From contig JAJNDK010000009.1 of assembly GCA_021156365.1 (NCBI GenBank), forward strand, positions 62,001-126,000: a DNA stretch of 64,000 nt, given 5' to 3'. The position numbers were made by a program, and so were the translations under genes. The notes under the pieces were generated by a model. It saw only the letters and a program-made list of their open reading frames with translations. It ran no database searches and was not told the origin of the DNA. Shown here one piece after another: positions 15,063 through 23,616 of this stretch; position 1 is the stretch's first letter; every line of letters begins with the position of its first letter. Source of the DNA: Bacteroidota bacterium. Its GTDB lineage: Bacteria > Bacteroidota > Bacteroidia > B-17B0 > Aurantibacillaceae.

Positions 15063-16184
15063 ATGAGTAACCATTTATTGTATACCCTTTGGAATGTTGC
15101 GCCGGAAATGTTCACCATTCCGGGAATTGATTGGCCGGTGCGTTGGTATGGCTTCCTGTTTGCCATGGCATTCGTAGGCAGCCAGTTTGTAATGAACAAA
15201 GTATACAAGACCGAGCTTCGTCCACAAAAACACCTCGATATACTTACCTTGTACATCATCCTCGGAACCGTGTTAGGCGCCCGTCTCGGGCATATGATCT
15301 TCTACGAGCCGAAAACATTGCTCGAAAATCCGTTAGAAGTGGTGAAGATCTGGAACGGCGGGCTGGCAAGTCATGGCGGCGCTATCGGAATTCTGATCGC
15401 GATGTGGCTGTATTGTCGTAAAACAAAAGAGAACTGGCGCTGGATCTTCGACCGGCTTATAATTGTGGTTGCTTTATCAGGTATGTGCATTCGTACAGGA
15501 AATCTTATGAACTCCGAGATCATTGGTAAGCCGACCGATTCTTCAATAGGTGTGGTCTTCATCAACCCAATGGACGGCTACCTGAAAGAAAAGCTGGAAA
15601 ACATAAAAGACATTCATTACAATTTTGCCAACCGCGATACTGTTATTCAGAACACACCTGTCACTGCCATTAATATGACAGTGGATATCAAAGAAGCGAT
15701 GCCTCCCGGACATGCTGCTGTGATAGCGGAAGAGATCGGTGAATACAGCACCTATCTGCAGGGCGATGAAAGACACGTGCTCCTAAACAATGCCGATCTT
15801 ATTTCCTCCACCAACAAAACGGCGGGCACACAGTTTAAATTTACCATTTACGGAGTTCCGCGGCATGCTGCACAAATGTACGAGGCTTTTTATTGCCTGT
15901 TCCTTTTCATTCTCTTCTTCTGGTTATGGAAATACAAACGCGATAAATTCCCGCAGCTCTTTTTATTCGGGCTTTTCTGCGTATTACTATTCACCGAGCG
16001 CTTCTTTGATGAAATGCTGAAGGAGAACCAGGTAGGCTTTGAAGACAACATGGGGCTGAACATGGGACAGATCCTCAGCATTCCTTTTGTTCTTGCCGGC
16101 ATCATCATGATGATCTGGAGCAAACGTAAAAATATCTATCACCAATTGCCTCCGGCAGAAAAAGAAAAAGAAAAAAATGGATAA
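15063..16184 (+). CDS. lgt: Prolipoprotein diacylglyceryl transferase
   Basis: A 373-residue inner-membrane enzyme that transfers diacylglycerol from phosphatidylglycerol to the lipobox Cys of prolipoproteins. Catalytic landmarks are visible: HGG at 104-106, the signature R144-T-G-N147-x-x-N150-S-E152 and RHAAQMYEA (usually RHPSQLYEA) before the last helices. The protein is about 100 residues longer than many Lgt because of an insertion at about 170-270 (NPMDGYLKEKLENIKD to NKTAGTQFKFTIYG) placed in the periplasmic part, a form seen in Bacteroidota. The 3' end overlaps the DsbA-like gene by 8 bp. I chose ATG 15063 because the upstream TTG lies in the -7 box. Confidence 0.93.
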   Translation: MSNHLLYTLWNVAPEMFTIPGIDWPVRWYGFLFAMAFVGSQFVMNKVYKTELRPQKHLDILTLYIILGTVLGARLGHMIFYEPKTLLENPLEVVKIWNGGLASHGGAIGILIAMWLYCRKTKENWRWIFDRLIIVVALSGMCIRTGNLMNSEIIGKPTDSSIGVVFINPMDGYLKEKLENIKDIHYNFANRDTVIQNTPVTAINMTVDIKEAMPPGHAAVIAEEIGEYSTYLQGDERHVLLNNADLISSTNKTAGTQFKFTIYGVPRHAAQMYEAFYCLFLFILFFWLWKYKRDKFPQLFLFGLFCVLLFTERFFDEMLKENQVGFEDNMGLNMGQILSIPFVLAGIIMMIWSKRKNIYHQLPPAEKEKEKNG

Positions 16185-16848
16185 ACCGAGGATCTTATAT
16201 GTGCAGGATGCGATGTGTGGCTGGTGTTATGCCTTCGGAGGCATTATGGACGAGATGCAGCAGCAATACGGAGACTACTTCGATTTCATTGCCGTGAGTG
16301 GCGGAATGGTTGTTGGCGAACGTATCGGGCCCATCGGGAAACTGAAGGATTTCCTGAAAACAGCTATGCCCCGTGTGGAAGAACACACCGGAGTAAAATT
16401 CGGAGAGAAATACCTGGCGCTACTGGAAGAAGGTTCATACATGAACAACTCCATCAAACCTGCCATTGCACTCAGCGCTTTCAAATCCATGCTTCCTTTT
16501 AAAAGTGTGGAGTTTGCACACGATATGCAGTTCGAACATTTCTACAACGGAAAAGACCTGAACGAAAAAGAAGTATACATCGGGCTCGCTGCTCAATTCA
16601 ACATCGATGCAAATGAGCTCCTGGCACGGATGAACAATGAGCAGTTCCACCAGTTCGCAAAAGATGATTTTGAATTTGTAAAAAAGCTGGGCATCAGCGG
16701 TTTTCCATGTGTGCTGGGCGAAACCTCCAAGGGCATGTATATGCTGGCAAACGGATATGTGCCGGAAGAGCAGATGGACGGGATCCTGCAGGCCTTCCGG
16801 AAAACGATCGAAGAGGGTGAAAAAGAAATTGAGCTCAACACCAATTAA
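16177..16848 (+). CDS. DsbA family thioredoxin-fold protein (FrnE-like)
   Basis: A 223-residue protein with a thioredoxin fold and inserted helical domain. The redox motif C14-G-W-C17 follows the first strand and GFPC near residue 187 contains the cis-Pro. No signal peptide is present, so it is probably cytoplasmic, unlike classical DsbA, and like the FrnE/2-hydroxychromene-isomerase branch. The CGWC centre favours thiol oxidoreductase or isomerase activity. It overlaps lgt by 8 bp, and the next gene starts directly after its stop codon, so the genes are translationally coupled. Confidence 0.87.
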   Translation: MDKPRILYVQDAMCGWCYAFGGIMDEMQQQYGDYFDFIAVSGGMVVGERIGPIGKLKDFLKTAMPRVEEHTGVKFGEKYLALLEEGSYMNNSIKPAIALSAFKSMLPFKSVEFAHDMQFEHFYNGKDLNEKEVYIGLAAQFNIDANELLARMNNEQFHQFAKDDFEFVKKLGISGFPCVLGETSKGMYMLANGYVPEEQMDGILQAFRKTIEEGEKEIELNTN

Positions 16849-17787
16849 ATGCAAAAAAAGAAACTGCATATACTGTCACTTTTCCTGGTGCTTTTTTGCA
16901 GTGGACTCCTTGCACAGCCTTATGTAGATCTTATCAATTTCAATTACCAGTCGGTGCGCACCGATTATTCGGATACTTTCAAAGGACAGAACAAAGTAGA
17001 TAATTATGTGCTCAACCTCACGGCACCCATTAAGCTCGATTCGCAGAACACCATTATCATTCGCTGGTTCGGTGAGATCCTGAATACGTCCACTACTGTT
17101 AAAACCAACACGGAAGTTCCTTTCGCAAACGTAACTGCCAATAATGATGTTACCTACAGCAACAGCTTTTATGCAAGTATCCTCCCGATAGGACTACAGC
17201 ACGAAACAAAAAGCAAAAAATGGAAATACCTGCTGTTAGCTATGCCCAAGATCGCGGGTACCTATGGAGAAAAACTAAGCTCGTATAATTTTCAACCGGG
17301 CGTATTTGCATTGGCAACGCGTAAGATCAACGAGAACCTGTCTATCAAAGGAGGTCTGTTCTATAACCGTGAATTTTTCGGTAATTTTTTTGTGCCCATC
17401 ATCAGCGCCGACTGGAAAGTGAATGATCGCCTCCGGATGTATGGCACCTTCCCTACTTTCTATAAAGTGGAATACCAGCTCTGCCGCCAGAAAGTATACA
17501 CCGGTCTTGCCTACCGGTCCTATACGCGGTCGTTCCTGCTGCCCGGTGAGGCGCACAATTACATAAAGATGAACGATATGAGCGTGAAGCTTTTCGTAGA
17601 CTTCTATATTAAGAAAAAGATCTTCCTTTTTGCAGAAGTGGGACATATGATCAATTACAGCCTGCTTGACTACAGCTATAAGACCAGGGATGAGATAAAA
17701 ACAAGCGTGCTGTATCGCAAAGACAAAATGCCTGTTTTTTTCAATTGCGGGATAGCGTACCGCATCCGTTTTGATTTTGATAAATAA
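16849..17787 (+). CDS. Outer-membrane beta-barrel protein (DUF6268-like)
   Basis: A 312-residue exported protein with signal peptide (LHILSLFLVLFCSGLLAQ, cleavage after LAQ) and a series of alternating amphipathic strands ending in IRFDFDK, a pattern of outer-membrane barrels. NFNYQSVRTDYSDTFKGQNKVDNY at the start of the mature part and repeated Tyr/Phe strands (GGLFYNREFFGNFFVPI, YGTFPTFYKVEYQL) fit DUF6268. Its ATG follows the stop of the DsbA-like gene with no spacing, so it belongs to the lgt operon. Transported substrate or role unknown. Confidence 0.75.
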   Translation: MQKKKLHILSLFLVLFCSGLLAQPYVDLINFNYQSVRTDYSDTFKGQNKVDNYVLNLTAPIKLDSQNTIIIRWFGEILNTSTTVKTNTEVPFANVTANNDVTYSNSFYASILPIGLQHETKSKKWKYLLLAMPKIAGTYGEKLSSYNFQPGVFALATRKINENLSIKGGLFYNREFFGNFFVPIISADWKVNDRLRMYGTFPTFYKVEYQLCRQKVYTGLAYRSYTRSFLLPGEAHNYIKMNDMSVKLFVDFYIKKKIFLFAEVGHMINYSLLDYSYKTRDEIKTSVLYRKDKMPVFFNCGIAYRIRFDFDK

Positions 17788-17795
17788 TAATCCTT

Positions 17796-18587
17796 ATGCA
17801 AAACATTCGTATCAGTATCATTCAAACACACCTGCACTGGGAAAACACGGATGCCAACCTCGGACATTTCTCTAAAAAGCTGGACGCTATTACCGAAGCC
17901 ACTGATGTCATCGTATTGCCCGAAATGTTCACTACCGGTTTTTCCATCCACAGGGAACATACTGCCGAAGAACAGGGAGGAAAGGGCCTGCAGTGGATGT
18001 TGCAAAAAGCGAAGGAAAAAAACTGCGACATTACCGGCAGCATCGCTGTGAAAGAAGGAGGCAACTTATTCAATCGTCTCTACTGGGTGAAAGCTAACGG
18101 TTCTTTTCAACAGTACGACAAGCGTCACCTGTTTGCCATGGCAGGCGAGGATAAACACTTCACGGCAGGAACAAAAAAAATAATTGTTGATGTAAAAGGC
18201 TGGAAGATCTGCCCGCTCATCTGCTATGACCTTCGTTTTCCTGTGTGGAGCAGGAATGCATGGAAAAACAAGGAAGCGCAATATGACGTACTGCTGTATG
18301 TGGCCAACTGGCCGGAGGTACGTTCCTATCCATGGAAACAACTGCTGATCGCGCGTGCCATCGAAAACCAGGCATATGTGATCGGAGTGAACCGCATCGG
18401 TGAGGATGGGAATAAATTTCCTCATAGCGGCGATAGTGCTGTTATCAACCCGCGCGGAGAGATCCTGAGCAAAGCAAATGCCAATGAGGATCGTATTGAA
18501 ACACTGGAGCTGAGCTACGACTACCTGCAGGAATTCAGGAAACTATTTCCTGTTGGCATGGATGCTGATGCCTTTACTTTGGACTGA
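17796..18587 (+). CDS. Nitrilase-superfamily amidohydrolase (omega-amidase type)
   Basis: A 263-residue cytoplasmic enzyme with the complete nitrilase triad: E43 in LPEMFTTGF, K109 in YDKRHLF and C143 in LICYDLRFPVW. The length and the PEMFTTGFS, AGEDKHFTAG and NRIGEDGN sequences fit the YafV/Nit2 omega-amidase group, which hydrolyses alpha-ketoglutaramate and alpha-ketosuccinamate in glutamine and methionine salvage. It starts 8 bp after the barrel gene and probably ends the lgt operon. Confidence 0.88.
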   Translation: MQNIRISIIQTHLHWENTDANLGHFSKKLDAITEATDVIVLPEMFTTGFSIHREHTAEEQGGKGLQWMLQKAKEKNCDITGSIAVKEGGNLFNRLYWVKANGSFQQYDKRHLFAMAGEDKHFTAGTKKIIVDVKGWKICPLICYDLRFPVWSRNAWKNKEAQYDVLLYVANWPEVRSYPWKQLLIARAIENQAYVIGVNRIGEDGNKFPHSGDSAVINPRGEILSKANANEDRIETLELSYDYLQEFRKLFPVGMDADAFTLD

Positions 18588-18613
18588 GATTTTGGTATAA
18601 ACGGTATTTTTTG

Positions 18614-18621
18614 TATCTTCG
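18614..18621 (+). promoter_or_regulatory. -7-like box TATCTTCG
   Basis: One mismatch to TAnnTTTG, about 46 bp before the ATG at 18668, with a TTTGG about 20 bp further upstream. Confidence 0.45.
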
Positions 18622-18667
18622 ACGGTACCTTACGTTAAGGATTTATTAATTTTTAAAAATCAAAAAC

Positions 18668-20074
18668 ATGAAAAAACTTTTACTTTCAGCAAGTTTAGTA
18701 GCTGCATGCATTTCGGCGGATGCACAGTACTGGAACCCCTACTTCGCCAACCTGGATACCACCTGGGGAGTTAGATACATGTCCGCAGTAGATACAAATA
18801 TCGTTTGGGCGGTAGGGTATGACGGAACGTTCCCGAGCAGGACCTCCAATAAATTCACACGCACCACTGACGGGATGGTTTTTACACCTGGTACCTTTTA
18901 TGCGGATACAAACAGCTTTTCGCCTTCCAACATCAGCGCTGTGAATGATACGATGGCATACATTGCTACCTACTTTAAATCAGGAGCCGGAACTCCCGGA
19001 CAGATCCTGAAAACAGTGGATGGTGGTGTTACCTGGAACAACGTGGCAACTGCCAACATGTTCAACTCTGCAGCGAACTTCCCGAACGTTGTACACTTCT
19101 GGGATACCGATCACGGTTGGGCACAGGGAGATCCGAACAATACATTCGGATCGGGAAATGAGTTCGAATTATGGAAAACATCGGACGGTGGAGTTACCTG
19201 GGCACGTACACCCGGCGCAAACATTCCTAACCCTACTACAGGTGAATACGGCACAGTAGATATCTACTCTGTTTACGGAAGCAAATGGATGTGGTACGGA
19301 ACCAACAAAGGACGTATGTTTGCATCTGTAGATACAGGTAATACCTGGACAGCAGTGCAGATCCCGGGTATGTTAGGCGGCGTGATCTCCATGTCATTCA
19401 GCGATTCATTGCACGGTTTGGTATTGGGCGATGCGACTGCTTCTACCGCTACCACTACATATATGCTGCAGGCTACTGCCGATGGAGGCGCTACCTGGAC
19501 TAACCTTACAGGCACAGGATCTGTGAGCAGCGATTTTGGAAGATTTGACCTGGATGCGATCCCGGGTGTTGGCCAAATGTATATGTCTGTCGGTATCAAC
19601 CTCGCCCAGAATCAATACGTAACTTCTGTGACGTATGATAACGGAGCTAACTGGATGGTGCTTGAAAGCGGGATCACTGATATCGAACGCGTGATCGAGA
19701 TCGATGCAGTTGATTCATTGCACGTATGGGCCGGAGCTTTTTCCGACAATGTACTTCCGTATGGTACCGGTGGTATCCGTAAAAACTGGGGCGCTGCTAC
19801 CATAGGTCTGAAGCCGCTTGCAGAAACAAACAAATACGTAGTGTATCCTAACCCGGGGAATGGCCAGGTGTCTGTTCGTTTGCACAAAGCTCTGACAGGA
19901 ACAACTATCAAAGTAACGGATATGTTAGGTAAAGTAGTGTACTCAACAGTGTTGAAAATGGATTACCTGAATCAGGAATTGCACCTGGATCTTTCCGGTA
20001 ATGCAAAAGGTATTTACCTGATGCAGATCACCAACGGAAAAAACAATGAAGTGCAAAAACTGATCATCGAATAA
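18668..20074 (+). CDS. T9SS type A sorting domain protein with YCF48/sialidase-like propeller
   Basis: A 468-residue secreted protein. Signal peptide MKKLLLSASLVAACISADAQ. Residues 25-375 carry repeated Asp-box-like units: TTDGMVFTPG, TVDGGVTWNN, TSDGGVTWAR, SVDTGNTWTA, TADGGATWTN and YDNGANWMV, the mark of a beta-propeller of the YCF48/BNR type. The C-terminal sorting domain follows (VVYPNPGNGQVSVR, VTDMLGKVVY, NAKGIYLMQI, EVQKLIIE). Probably a surface-exposed binding protein; ligand unknown. It is monocistronic with a strong terminator. Confidence 0.9.
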   Translation: MKKLLLSASLVAACISADAQYWNPYFANLDTTWGVRYMSAVDTNIVWAVGYDGTFPSRTSNKFTRTTDGMVFTPGTFYADTNSFSPSNISAVNDTMAYIATYFKSGAGTPGQILKTVDGGVTWNNVATANMFNSAANFPNVVHFWDTDHGWAQGDPNNTFGSGNEFELWKTSDGGVTWARTPGANIPNPTTGEYGTVDIYSVYGSKWMWYGTNKGRMFASVDTGNTWTAVQIPGMLGGVISMSFSDSLHGLVLGDATASTATTTYMLQATADGGATWTNLTGTGSVSSDFGRFDLDAIPGVGQMYMSVGINLAQNQYVTSVTYDNGANWMVLESGITDIERVIEIDAVDSLHVWAGAFSDNVLPYGTGGIRKNWGAATIGLKPLAETNKYVVYPNPGNGQVSVRLHKALTGTTIKVTDMLGKVVYSTVLKMDYLNQELHLDLSGNAKGIYLMQITNGKNNEVQKLIIE

Positions 20075-20094
20075 ACGATACGATAAATTAATAA

Positions 20095-20137
20095 AAAATC
20101 CCCGTCCTCTTCGACAAGAGTGACGGGGATTTTTTTT
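20095..20137. terminator. Bidirectional terminator between convergent genes
   Basis: AAAAAATCCCCGTC and GACGGGGATTTTTTTT flank a 15-nt loop that itself has a CTCTT/AAGAG pairing. A runs on one side and T runs on the other serve both the propeller gene and the EamA gene. Confidence 0.88.
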
Positions 20138-20152
20138 GACTAAATTCGAAAT

Positions 20153-21094
20153 TTATTCCGTTGGAACAGGACTGCTCTGCTTCTTTTTATTGATCAGCCA
20201 GACGCCTGTAAGGATAACCACAATAGCAACCAGCTGCTGCCAGACAATATTCTCATGATCGAACAGTCCCCAGAAAACAGCCACTACCGGGATCAGGTAG
20301 GTGCAGGAGGCTGCAAAAACAGGATTGGATAGTTTGATCAGTATATTAAAAAGTATCACCGAGATGGCAGATCCGAGGATCGCAAGAATACTTATATACA
20401 TCAACGCAGTCCATGCACCGGGTGTGTTGGAAAGACGATAAAAAACATCCGGCCACAAATGCGTCTGACTTTGCGCGGGTAAAAAAATATCGATCACAAA
20501 AGGAGCGATAAAAGCAATGAGCCCGATAAAGGTAAACGACCATACCGTAGCTGTGATGGAATTTACATCACTCAGGAATTTCTTGATGCTGTTCACGCTT
20601 ATAGCATAACAAAAAGTGGCAAGTGCTACCATCAGTGCATACCATATGTTATTGCTTCCTTCCTTTGCATTGTCATCAAATAGTACCAGCATCAGCGCAC
20701 CTGCAAATCCGATCAATACGCCGGTTACTTGGTTCCGGCCCGTTTTCATGCGGAACAAAGCCACACCTACCATAATGGCAAAAAGCGGCGTCAATGCATT
20801 CAGCATACCTGCCAGTGAGCTGGTGATACCGGTTTCTGCTTTGGTGAATAAAAAAGCCGGGAAGAGATTTCCGAAACAGCCCATCAGCAAAAGACCTTTC
20901 CAGTATTTTCGCAAATTGATCTTATAATGTTTTACCATCAAAGGCAACAGAAAGAGGAATGCAATGCCGATGCGGAGGGCTGCTACCTGCTCACTGGAAA
21001 ATACTTCCATGCCTCGTTTCATCAGGATAAAAGAGCTTCCCCAGATAAGAGAAAGAAGAATGAGCAGGAACCAGGAGAGTACGTTTTTCGACAT
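20153..21094 (-). CDS. EamA/DMT superfamily transporter
   Basis: A 313-residue inner-membrane protein with ten predicted helices in two EamA repeats. The repeat starts are recognisable (LSLIWGSSFILMKRGMEVFSSEQVAALRI and YISILAILGSAISVILFNILIKLSNPVFAA). The second half carries the typical PVVAVFWGLFDHENI segment. Members export metabolites or amino acids; substrate unknown. Its ATG overlaps the TGA of the 21094-21336 gene by one base, indicating a two-gene operon. Confidence 0.9.
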   Translation of the reverse strand: MSKNVLSWFLLILLSLIWGSSFILMKRGMEVFSSEQVAALRIGIAFLFLLPLMVKHYKINLRKYWKGLLLMGCFGNLFPAFLFTKAETGITSSLAGMLNALTPLFAIMVGVALFRMKTGRNQVTGVLIGFAGALMLVLFDDNAKEGSNNIWYALMVALATFCYAISVNSIKKFLSDVNSITATVWSFTFIGLIAFIAPFVIDIFLPAQSQTHLWPDVFYRLSNTPGAWTALMYISILAILGSAISVILFNILIKLSNPVFAASCTYLIPVVAVFWGLFDHENIVWQQLVAIVVILTGVWLINKKKQSSPVPTE

Positions 21095-21336
21095 CAGTGT
21101 TTGCTTAAATTGAGTTTGAAAAGTCCGAGCAAAGCCACGATCGCCCAGATCCCCTCGAGGATCGTAAAGGGAATGGAGTGAATGAGGATACTGCCATAAC
21201 AGGCCATTGCACCGCCAATGATATTGAGGATAAAATAGATTTTTGCATCCTGCCGGATCAGCTTAAATGTTGAAAGAAAAAAAGCAGCCAGGATAAACGT
21301 TACACCAATGCCACTGATAATATCTGCGTATTCCAT
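21094..21336 (-). CDS. Small membrane protein, CBU_0592 type
   Basis: An 80-residue protein with three hydrophobic stretches (about 5-25, 33-50 and 55-73). The pattern GIGVTFILAAFF, YFILNIIGGAMACYGS and FTILEGIWAIVALLGL is that of the CBU_0592-like small membrane family. No known activity. It overlaps the start of the EamA transporter gene by one base and may be a partner of the transporter. Confidence 0.75.
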   Translation of the reverse strand: MEYADIISGIGVTFILAAFFLSTFKLIRQDAKIYFILNIIGGAMACYGSILIHSIPFTILEGIWAIVALLGLFKLNLSKH

Positions 21337-21392
21337 TCCTTATGTTTGTTGAAGCGAAATTACGCTTTTGATCGACACCCTGCACTCCAAAA

Positions 21393-21425
21393 TAAAAAAG
21401 CCCACCCGCACAAGGCGGACAGGCT
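21393..21425 (-). terminator. Terminator of the yceI-like gene
   Basis: Read on the minus strand, AAAGCC and GGCTTT close a structure with inner CCGC/GCGG pairing, followed by TTTTATTTT. Confidence 0.7.
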
Positions 21426-21450
21426 TTCTCACTATAACAAACAAACTATA

Positions 21451-22041
21451 TTATTTTACTAATTCGATCGCACACTCAATTTTCACCTCTTCGCTAACTG
21501 CAACCCCACCTGCTTCCAGCGTAGCATTCCATGCCAAACCGAAGTCTTTGCGGTTAATAGTTGCCTGTGCCAGGAATCCGGTGCGTGTTTTTCCGTATGG
21601 GTCTTTTACAACTTTTCCATTGGTAACTGCCTGGAACGTAACCGGCTTTGTAACACCTTTCATAGTAAGGTCGCCAACCAGTATATACGTCCCTTTTGCT
21701 TTCCCTTTTTTCATGGAAGTCGATTTGAACGTGATCTTCGGATGTTTCTCTGCATCGAAGAAATCAGCGCTTTTCAAATGTCCGTCGCGTTTGTCATCAT
21801 CCGTATCAATGCTGCTTGCATCTACAGAGAACTCAACAGTAGCATCAGTGAAGTCAGCGTCCGTTTTGGATGACACCTTTCCATCATAAATCTTGAATTT
21901 CCCTTCGGTCTCAGACACCATCATATGCGTCACTTTGAAACCTAATTTACTGTGAGACGCATCTACGCCCCAGTTTGTTTGTGCAAGCATCGAGCTGGCC
22001 ATCAGGGCCAGTGCTGCGAATGTTAGTTGTATTTTTTTCAT
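21451..22041 (-). CDS. YceI family periplasmic protein
   Basis: A 196-residue exported lipocalin-like protein. Signal peptide MKKIQLTFAALALMASSMLAQ, then the YceI pattern: WGVDASHSKLGFKVTHMMVSETEGKF, DATVEFSVDASSIDTDDDKRDGHLKSADFFDAEKHPKITFKS and LTMKGVTKPVTF. Family members bind isoprenoid or polyisoprenoid ligands in an extended barrel; the actual ligand here is unknown. A TATATTTG -7 box at 22077-22070 gives a leader of about 25 nt. Confidence 0.92.
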   Translation of the reverse strand: MKKIQLTFAALALMASSMLAQTNWGVDASHSKLGFKVTHMMVSETEGKFKIYDGKVSSKTDADFTDATVEFSVDASSIDTDDDKRDGHLKSADFFDAEKHPKITFKSTSMKKGKAKGTYILVGDLTMKGVTKPVTFQAVTNGKVVKDPYGKTRTGFLAQATINRKDFGLAWNATLEAGGVAVSEEVKIECAIELVK

Positions 22042-22069
22042 TGTTTTTTGTTTAATAAATTTCGTAGAG

Positions 22070-22077
22070 CAAATATA
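22070..22077 (-). promoter_or_regulatory. -7 box TATATTTG for the YceI-type gene
   Basis: Perfect TAnnTTTG match on the minus strand, 28 bp before the ATG at 22041. Confidence 0.55.
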
Positions 22078-22157
22078 TGTCTATAAATTAGATGTCTATA
22101 CAGTTAATTTGTTAAGAAAGATTATGCTACTGATAATTAGCAAGATATAATACAAGA

Positions 22158-23216
22158 TTAACGTTTAATTCCCCGCCTGTCCATTTCTTTCTGGTAGGCT
22201 GCAGCAAATTTCTGATGCTGTTCGTAGGTAGCCGAAAAATCCGAATAACCCGACAGGTCCGGTTTCGCACAAAAGAAGATGTAATTGTGTTTGGTGTAAG
22301 CCAGCACCGCATCGATCGTTTTAATATAGGGCAGGCAAATGGGGCCCGGTGGCAGTCCGCGATACCGATAGGTATTGTAGGGGGAATTGATGTCTTTATC
22401 GCCGTTGCGTACACGTTGTATAGTGAAATCACCCAGCGCATAGATCAGGGTAGGATCAGCCTGCAAGGGCATTTCCTTTTTAATACGGTTCAGGTATACA
22501 CCTGCTATTTTTGTCTGCTCGCTGCCAATGCCCGACTCACATTGCACTACAGAGGCCAGGATGCTCACTTCCGATTGCGAGAGATTTAGCTTTTTTGCTT
22601 TTGCTTTGCGCTCCTCCGTCCATACTTTTTTATACTCCGCCTGCATCAGCGCAAGGAATTCGTCAAAATGCGTAGTCCATTCCAGCTCGTAAGTGCCGGG
22701 GATAAAAAGTGTGCGTACGGTCTCTTCGTTCAGGCCCGTGCGGTCATTGATCATCGTTTCGTCGTCGAAAAATTCTTCCAGCTCGTCCTTTTCTATTTCC
22801 AGCTTGTTCGAGATCTTTTCTATCAATTGCCCGCTTGTCCGGTCAGAAGGAAGCAGCGTAAGCTTTACTTTTTCCTGTTTGCCGTATTTCAGCAAATTGA
22901 TGAACTCACGGTTGCTCATATTGGCCAGTATGCGGTACCTTCCCGGCTTGAAATTGTTTTTCAGGTCCATACGCCCGGCCAGCCATTCGAAAGAAGCATG
23001 ATCTACGATCGTATTCTGCTCGTACAGCTCTGCTATCATGTCTTCATACGTAGAGCCGGTACGTATATATACGATCTTCGATTTTTTTCCGTCGAGGTAT
23101 ACATTGCTTTTGAAAATGGTCTTGTATGCATAATACCCCGCAACCGCAGCTACAAGCAGGAAGATGATCAGGAATGATTTGAATACTTTGGAACCGAAAG
23201 AAGAATTTTTTGCCAA
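22158..23216 (-). CDS. mltG: Endolytic transglycosylase MltG
   Basis: A 352-residue inner-membrane enzyme that cuts nascent glycan strands and sets their length. It has an N-terminal anchor (about residues 12-33), a LysM-like region and the YceG domain. E227 in VVQCESG is the catalytic Glu (often VEKETG), followed by GVYLNRIKKEMPLQADPT and the PYNTYRYRGLPPGPICLP segment typical of the family. The start codon is TTG at 23216; no ATG is available before residue 60, and the membrane anchor requires this start. A perfect TATTTTTG box lies 19 nt upstream of it. Confidence 0.93.
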   Translation of the reverse strand: MAKNSSFGSKVFKSFLIIFLLVAAVAGYYAYKTIFKSNVYLDGKKSKIVYIRTGSTYEDMIAELYEQNTIVDHASFEWLAGRMDLKNNFKPGRYRILANMSNREFINLLKYGKQEKVKLTLLPSDRTSGQLIEKISNKLEIEKDELEEFFDDETMINDRTGLNEETVRTLFIPGTYELEWTTHFDEFLALMQAEYKKVWTEERKAKAKKLNLSQSEVSILASVVQCESGIGSEQTKIAGVYLNRIKKEMPLQADPTLIYALGDFTIQRVRNGDKDINSPYNTYRYRGLPPGPICLPYIKTIDAVLAYTKHNYIFFCAKPDLSGYSDFSATYEQHQKFAAAYQKEMDRRGIKR

Positions 23217-23235
23217 GGGTTGTTTATTTACACTA

Positions 23236-23243
23236 CAAAAATA
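23236..23243 (-). promoter_or_regulatory. -7 box TATTTTTG for mltG
   Basis: Perfect match on the minus strand. It supports the TTG start at 23216 with a leader of about 15 nt. Confidence 0.55.
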
Positions 23244-23301
23244 GATTTAAAATCTGTTCGTGCTAACAATGGATGCGGGTTTTTCACCCAAGCTGTTTGT
23301 T

Positions 23302-23450
23302 CGCCGCAGATTTACGCGGATTACGCAGATCATTTTTAGCGTTCAGTCGTATCTTAAACATCTTCCTGTTATTAGCTATTCTGCAAAGCCGGAATGTTTT
23401 AACTTACTCAACAATGATGACATCTGCGAAATCCGCGCTAATCTGCGGCG
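23302..23450. repeat. Long inverted repeat (CGCAGAT family)
   Basis: Arms of 29 bp at 23302-23330 and 23422-23450 pair with about two mismatches; key words are CCGCAGATTTACGCGGA and its complement ATCCGCGCTAATCTGCGG. The 91-bp interval between the arms is unique. A shorter relative is at 32821-32884. It occupies the 400-bp gap between mltG and the hsp20 gene; the rest of that gap shows nothing definite. Confidence 0.8.
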
Positions 23451-23616
23451 GTCTTTTGGCCATCCCTCTCTGAATTTTTGACTTAAAGAACAGTTCTTCC
23501 CCGACGGAATTACAGTTAAAATTTGTAAAAACAGCCAGAATGACCTGATTTCAGGGCAAAACACCAAAGGGAACAAGACTTGATATACCTGTACCAAACC
23601 TTTAAAAATAAAAATT

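Noticed and set aside
23260-23481. Short plus-strand frames in the gap before hsp20
   Set aside because: They run through the inverted repeat arms and unique interval, with no start signal or family match.
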